In this document: piece by piece, positions 5,364 through 5,892 of the stretch
How positions within the stretch are numbered: the first letter of the stretch is position 1
Layout: every line of letters starts with the position of its first letter
From: DAOTUL01 sp034437435
GTDB taxonomy: Bacteria > Chloroflexota > Anaerolineae > Aggregatilineales > Phototrophicaceae
Reading direction: 5' to 3'
Assembly (NCBI GenBank): GCA_964417785.1
Contig: CAYQJO010000262.1
Location: 1 to 5,892 of the forward strand
Length of the DNA: 5,892 nt
The notes under the pieces: model-generated
Told to the model about the DNA's origin: nothing
The model's database searches: none
The model's input: the letters and a program-made list of their open reading frames with translations, nothing else
Position numbers and translations under genes: made by a program

Positions 5364-5855
5364 CTACCATCCCCAGGTACCCGATCCTCCTTTAAACGGT
5401 CCGACGATCTCCGAGGTGATCCACCCGCCGTAGAAATCGCCCTCCTGTGCCTGGACTTGCTCATCATCGACATAGCAGGCGTCCATCTTACCGGGATACA
5501 ACGCCACATATCCCTGGATGGCGGTGAACTCAGGCGTGGGGTCAGGATAGCACCAGGCGGCGTTTTCAGCACTTCTATCGCCGACTTGGATGGTCCAATA
5601 CTGTGCACCGCCTTTAAACTCACAAATCGTGCGCCGGTTGGTGCGGATGAAGTATTCCATCTTCACATCGTCTTGCGGGATGTAGAAGGTCGGTGGGTGG
5701 CTGGTCTCGAGTATCCGGTAAGTGCGCTGGCTGTCGATGATGGTGACGCCGTTGAAAACGACGCGGATGCGCCGCTTGCTGGCTTCCAGCCGGGGCGGAC
5801 GGGGATAGTCCCACACCGACTCCTGTCCGGCTTTGGGTTTGATGCGTTTGAACAT
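5364..5855 (-). CDS. DUF427 domain protein (163 aa)
   Basis: This is a full-length DUF427 (PF04248) protein, a compact all-beta domain of unknown biochemical role. The match is by motif: ESVWDYPRPPRLE (12-24), IRVVFNGVTIIDSQRTYRIL (30-49), ETSHPPTFYIPQDDVKMEYF (50-69), CEFKGGAQYWTI (78-89), AENAAWCYPDPTPEF (96-110), VALYPGKMDACYVDDEQV (117-134) and FYGGWITSEIVGPFKGG (141-157). Invariant-looking W, H, P, D and Y residues are kept, so the fold should be intact. No signal peptide or membrane span; likely cytoplasmic. The ATG at 5855 is supported by CAGGAG with a 6-base spacer, and an overlapping ATG at 5860 is in another frame. It lies 73 bases upstream of the receiver-kinase gene on the same strand. 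The Pfam label NTP_transf_9 should not be taken as proof of nucleotidyltransferase activity. Confidence 0.95.
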   Translation of the reverse strand: MFKRIKPKAGQESVWDYPRPPRLEASKRRIRVVFNGVTIIDSQRTYRILETSHPPTFYIPQDDVKMEYFIRTNRRTICEFKGGAQYWTIQVGDRSAENAAWCYPDPTPEFTAIQGYVALYPGKMDACYVDDEQVQAQEGDFYGGWITSEIVGPFKGGSGTWGW

Positions 5856-5879
5856 ATCATGCTCCTGAATAAACCAGAT

Positions 5880-5892
5880 GTATATAATATAA
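5880..5892. promoter_or_regulatory. A+T-rich promoter edge upstream of the DUF427 gene
   Basis: The last bases are almost pure A/T. On the minus strand TATATT (5886-5891) could be the -10 box of the DUF427 gene, with its -35 outside the window. On the plus strand TATAAT (5883-5888) is a perfect -10 that could serve a gene to the right. The sequence ends here, so neither can be confirmed. Confidence 0.35.

Overview
The window is a piece of bacterial chromosome, moderately G+C-rich and densely packed, with nine protein-coding genes that I can support. There is no sign of a mobile element, CRISPR array, rRNA or tRNA. Several features together recall Chloroflexota (Anaerolineae-like), with Cyanobacteria a second choice: a receiver-first response-regulator/histidine-kinase fusion, a DUF427 protein of the 'ESVWDYPRPPR' type, a DUF2142-like membrane glycosyltransferase, and strong Shine-Dalgarno use. 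The assignment rests on remembered family distribution, not on a search.

Layout. Positions 1-2023 (+) hold the C-terminal part of a sensor histidine kinase, followed 7 bases later by a polytopic GT-C type glycosyltransferase, probably one operon. On the other strand a 42-residue single-span membrane protein (1998-2126) overlaps the glycosyltransferase tail. The intergenic stretch 2127-2383 carries putative promoters facing both ways and two short dyads. It leads into a TetR/AcrR-family regulator (2384-2956, +). The regulator ends tail-to-tail on a macro-domain protein (2946-3416, -). The macro gene is divergent from an unrecognised 128-residue protein (3494-3880, +). A 76-residue one-span membrane protein (3976-4206, +) follows and ends tail-to-tail on an orphan receiver-HisKA-HATPase signalling protein (4196-5290, -). 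Upstream of that kinase, on the same strand, is a DUF427 protein (5364-5855, -) whose promoter lies at the right edge.

How they may work together. This is mostly signalling and regulation: two kinases, one TetR regulator, one probable ADP-ribose-binding or ADP-ribose-processing protein, and two tiny membrane proteins of unknown role. I see no established multi-gene system. The points most worth checking are the 42-aa membrane protein divergent from the TetR gene, the four-codon leader overlapping the TetR start codon, the macro protein whose usual Gly-rich loop is replaced, and the fact that all three convergent pairs overlap at their stop codons with no visible terminators.
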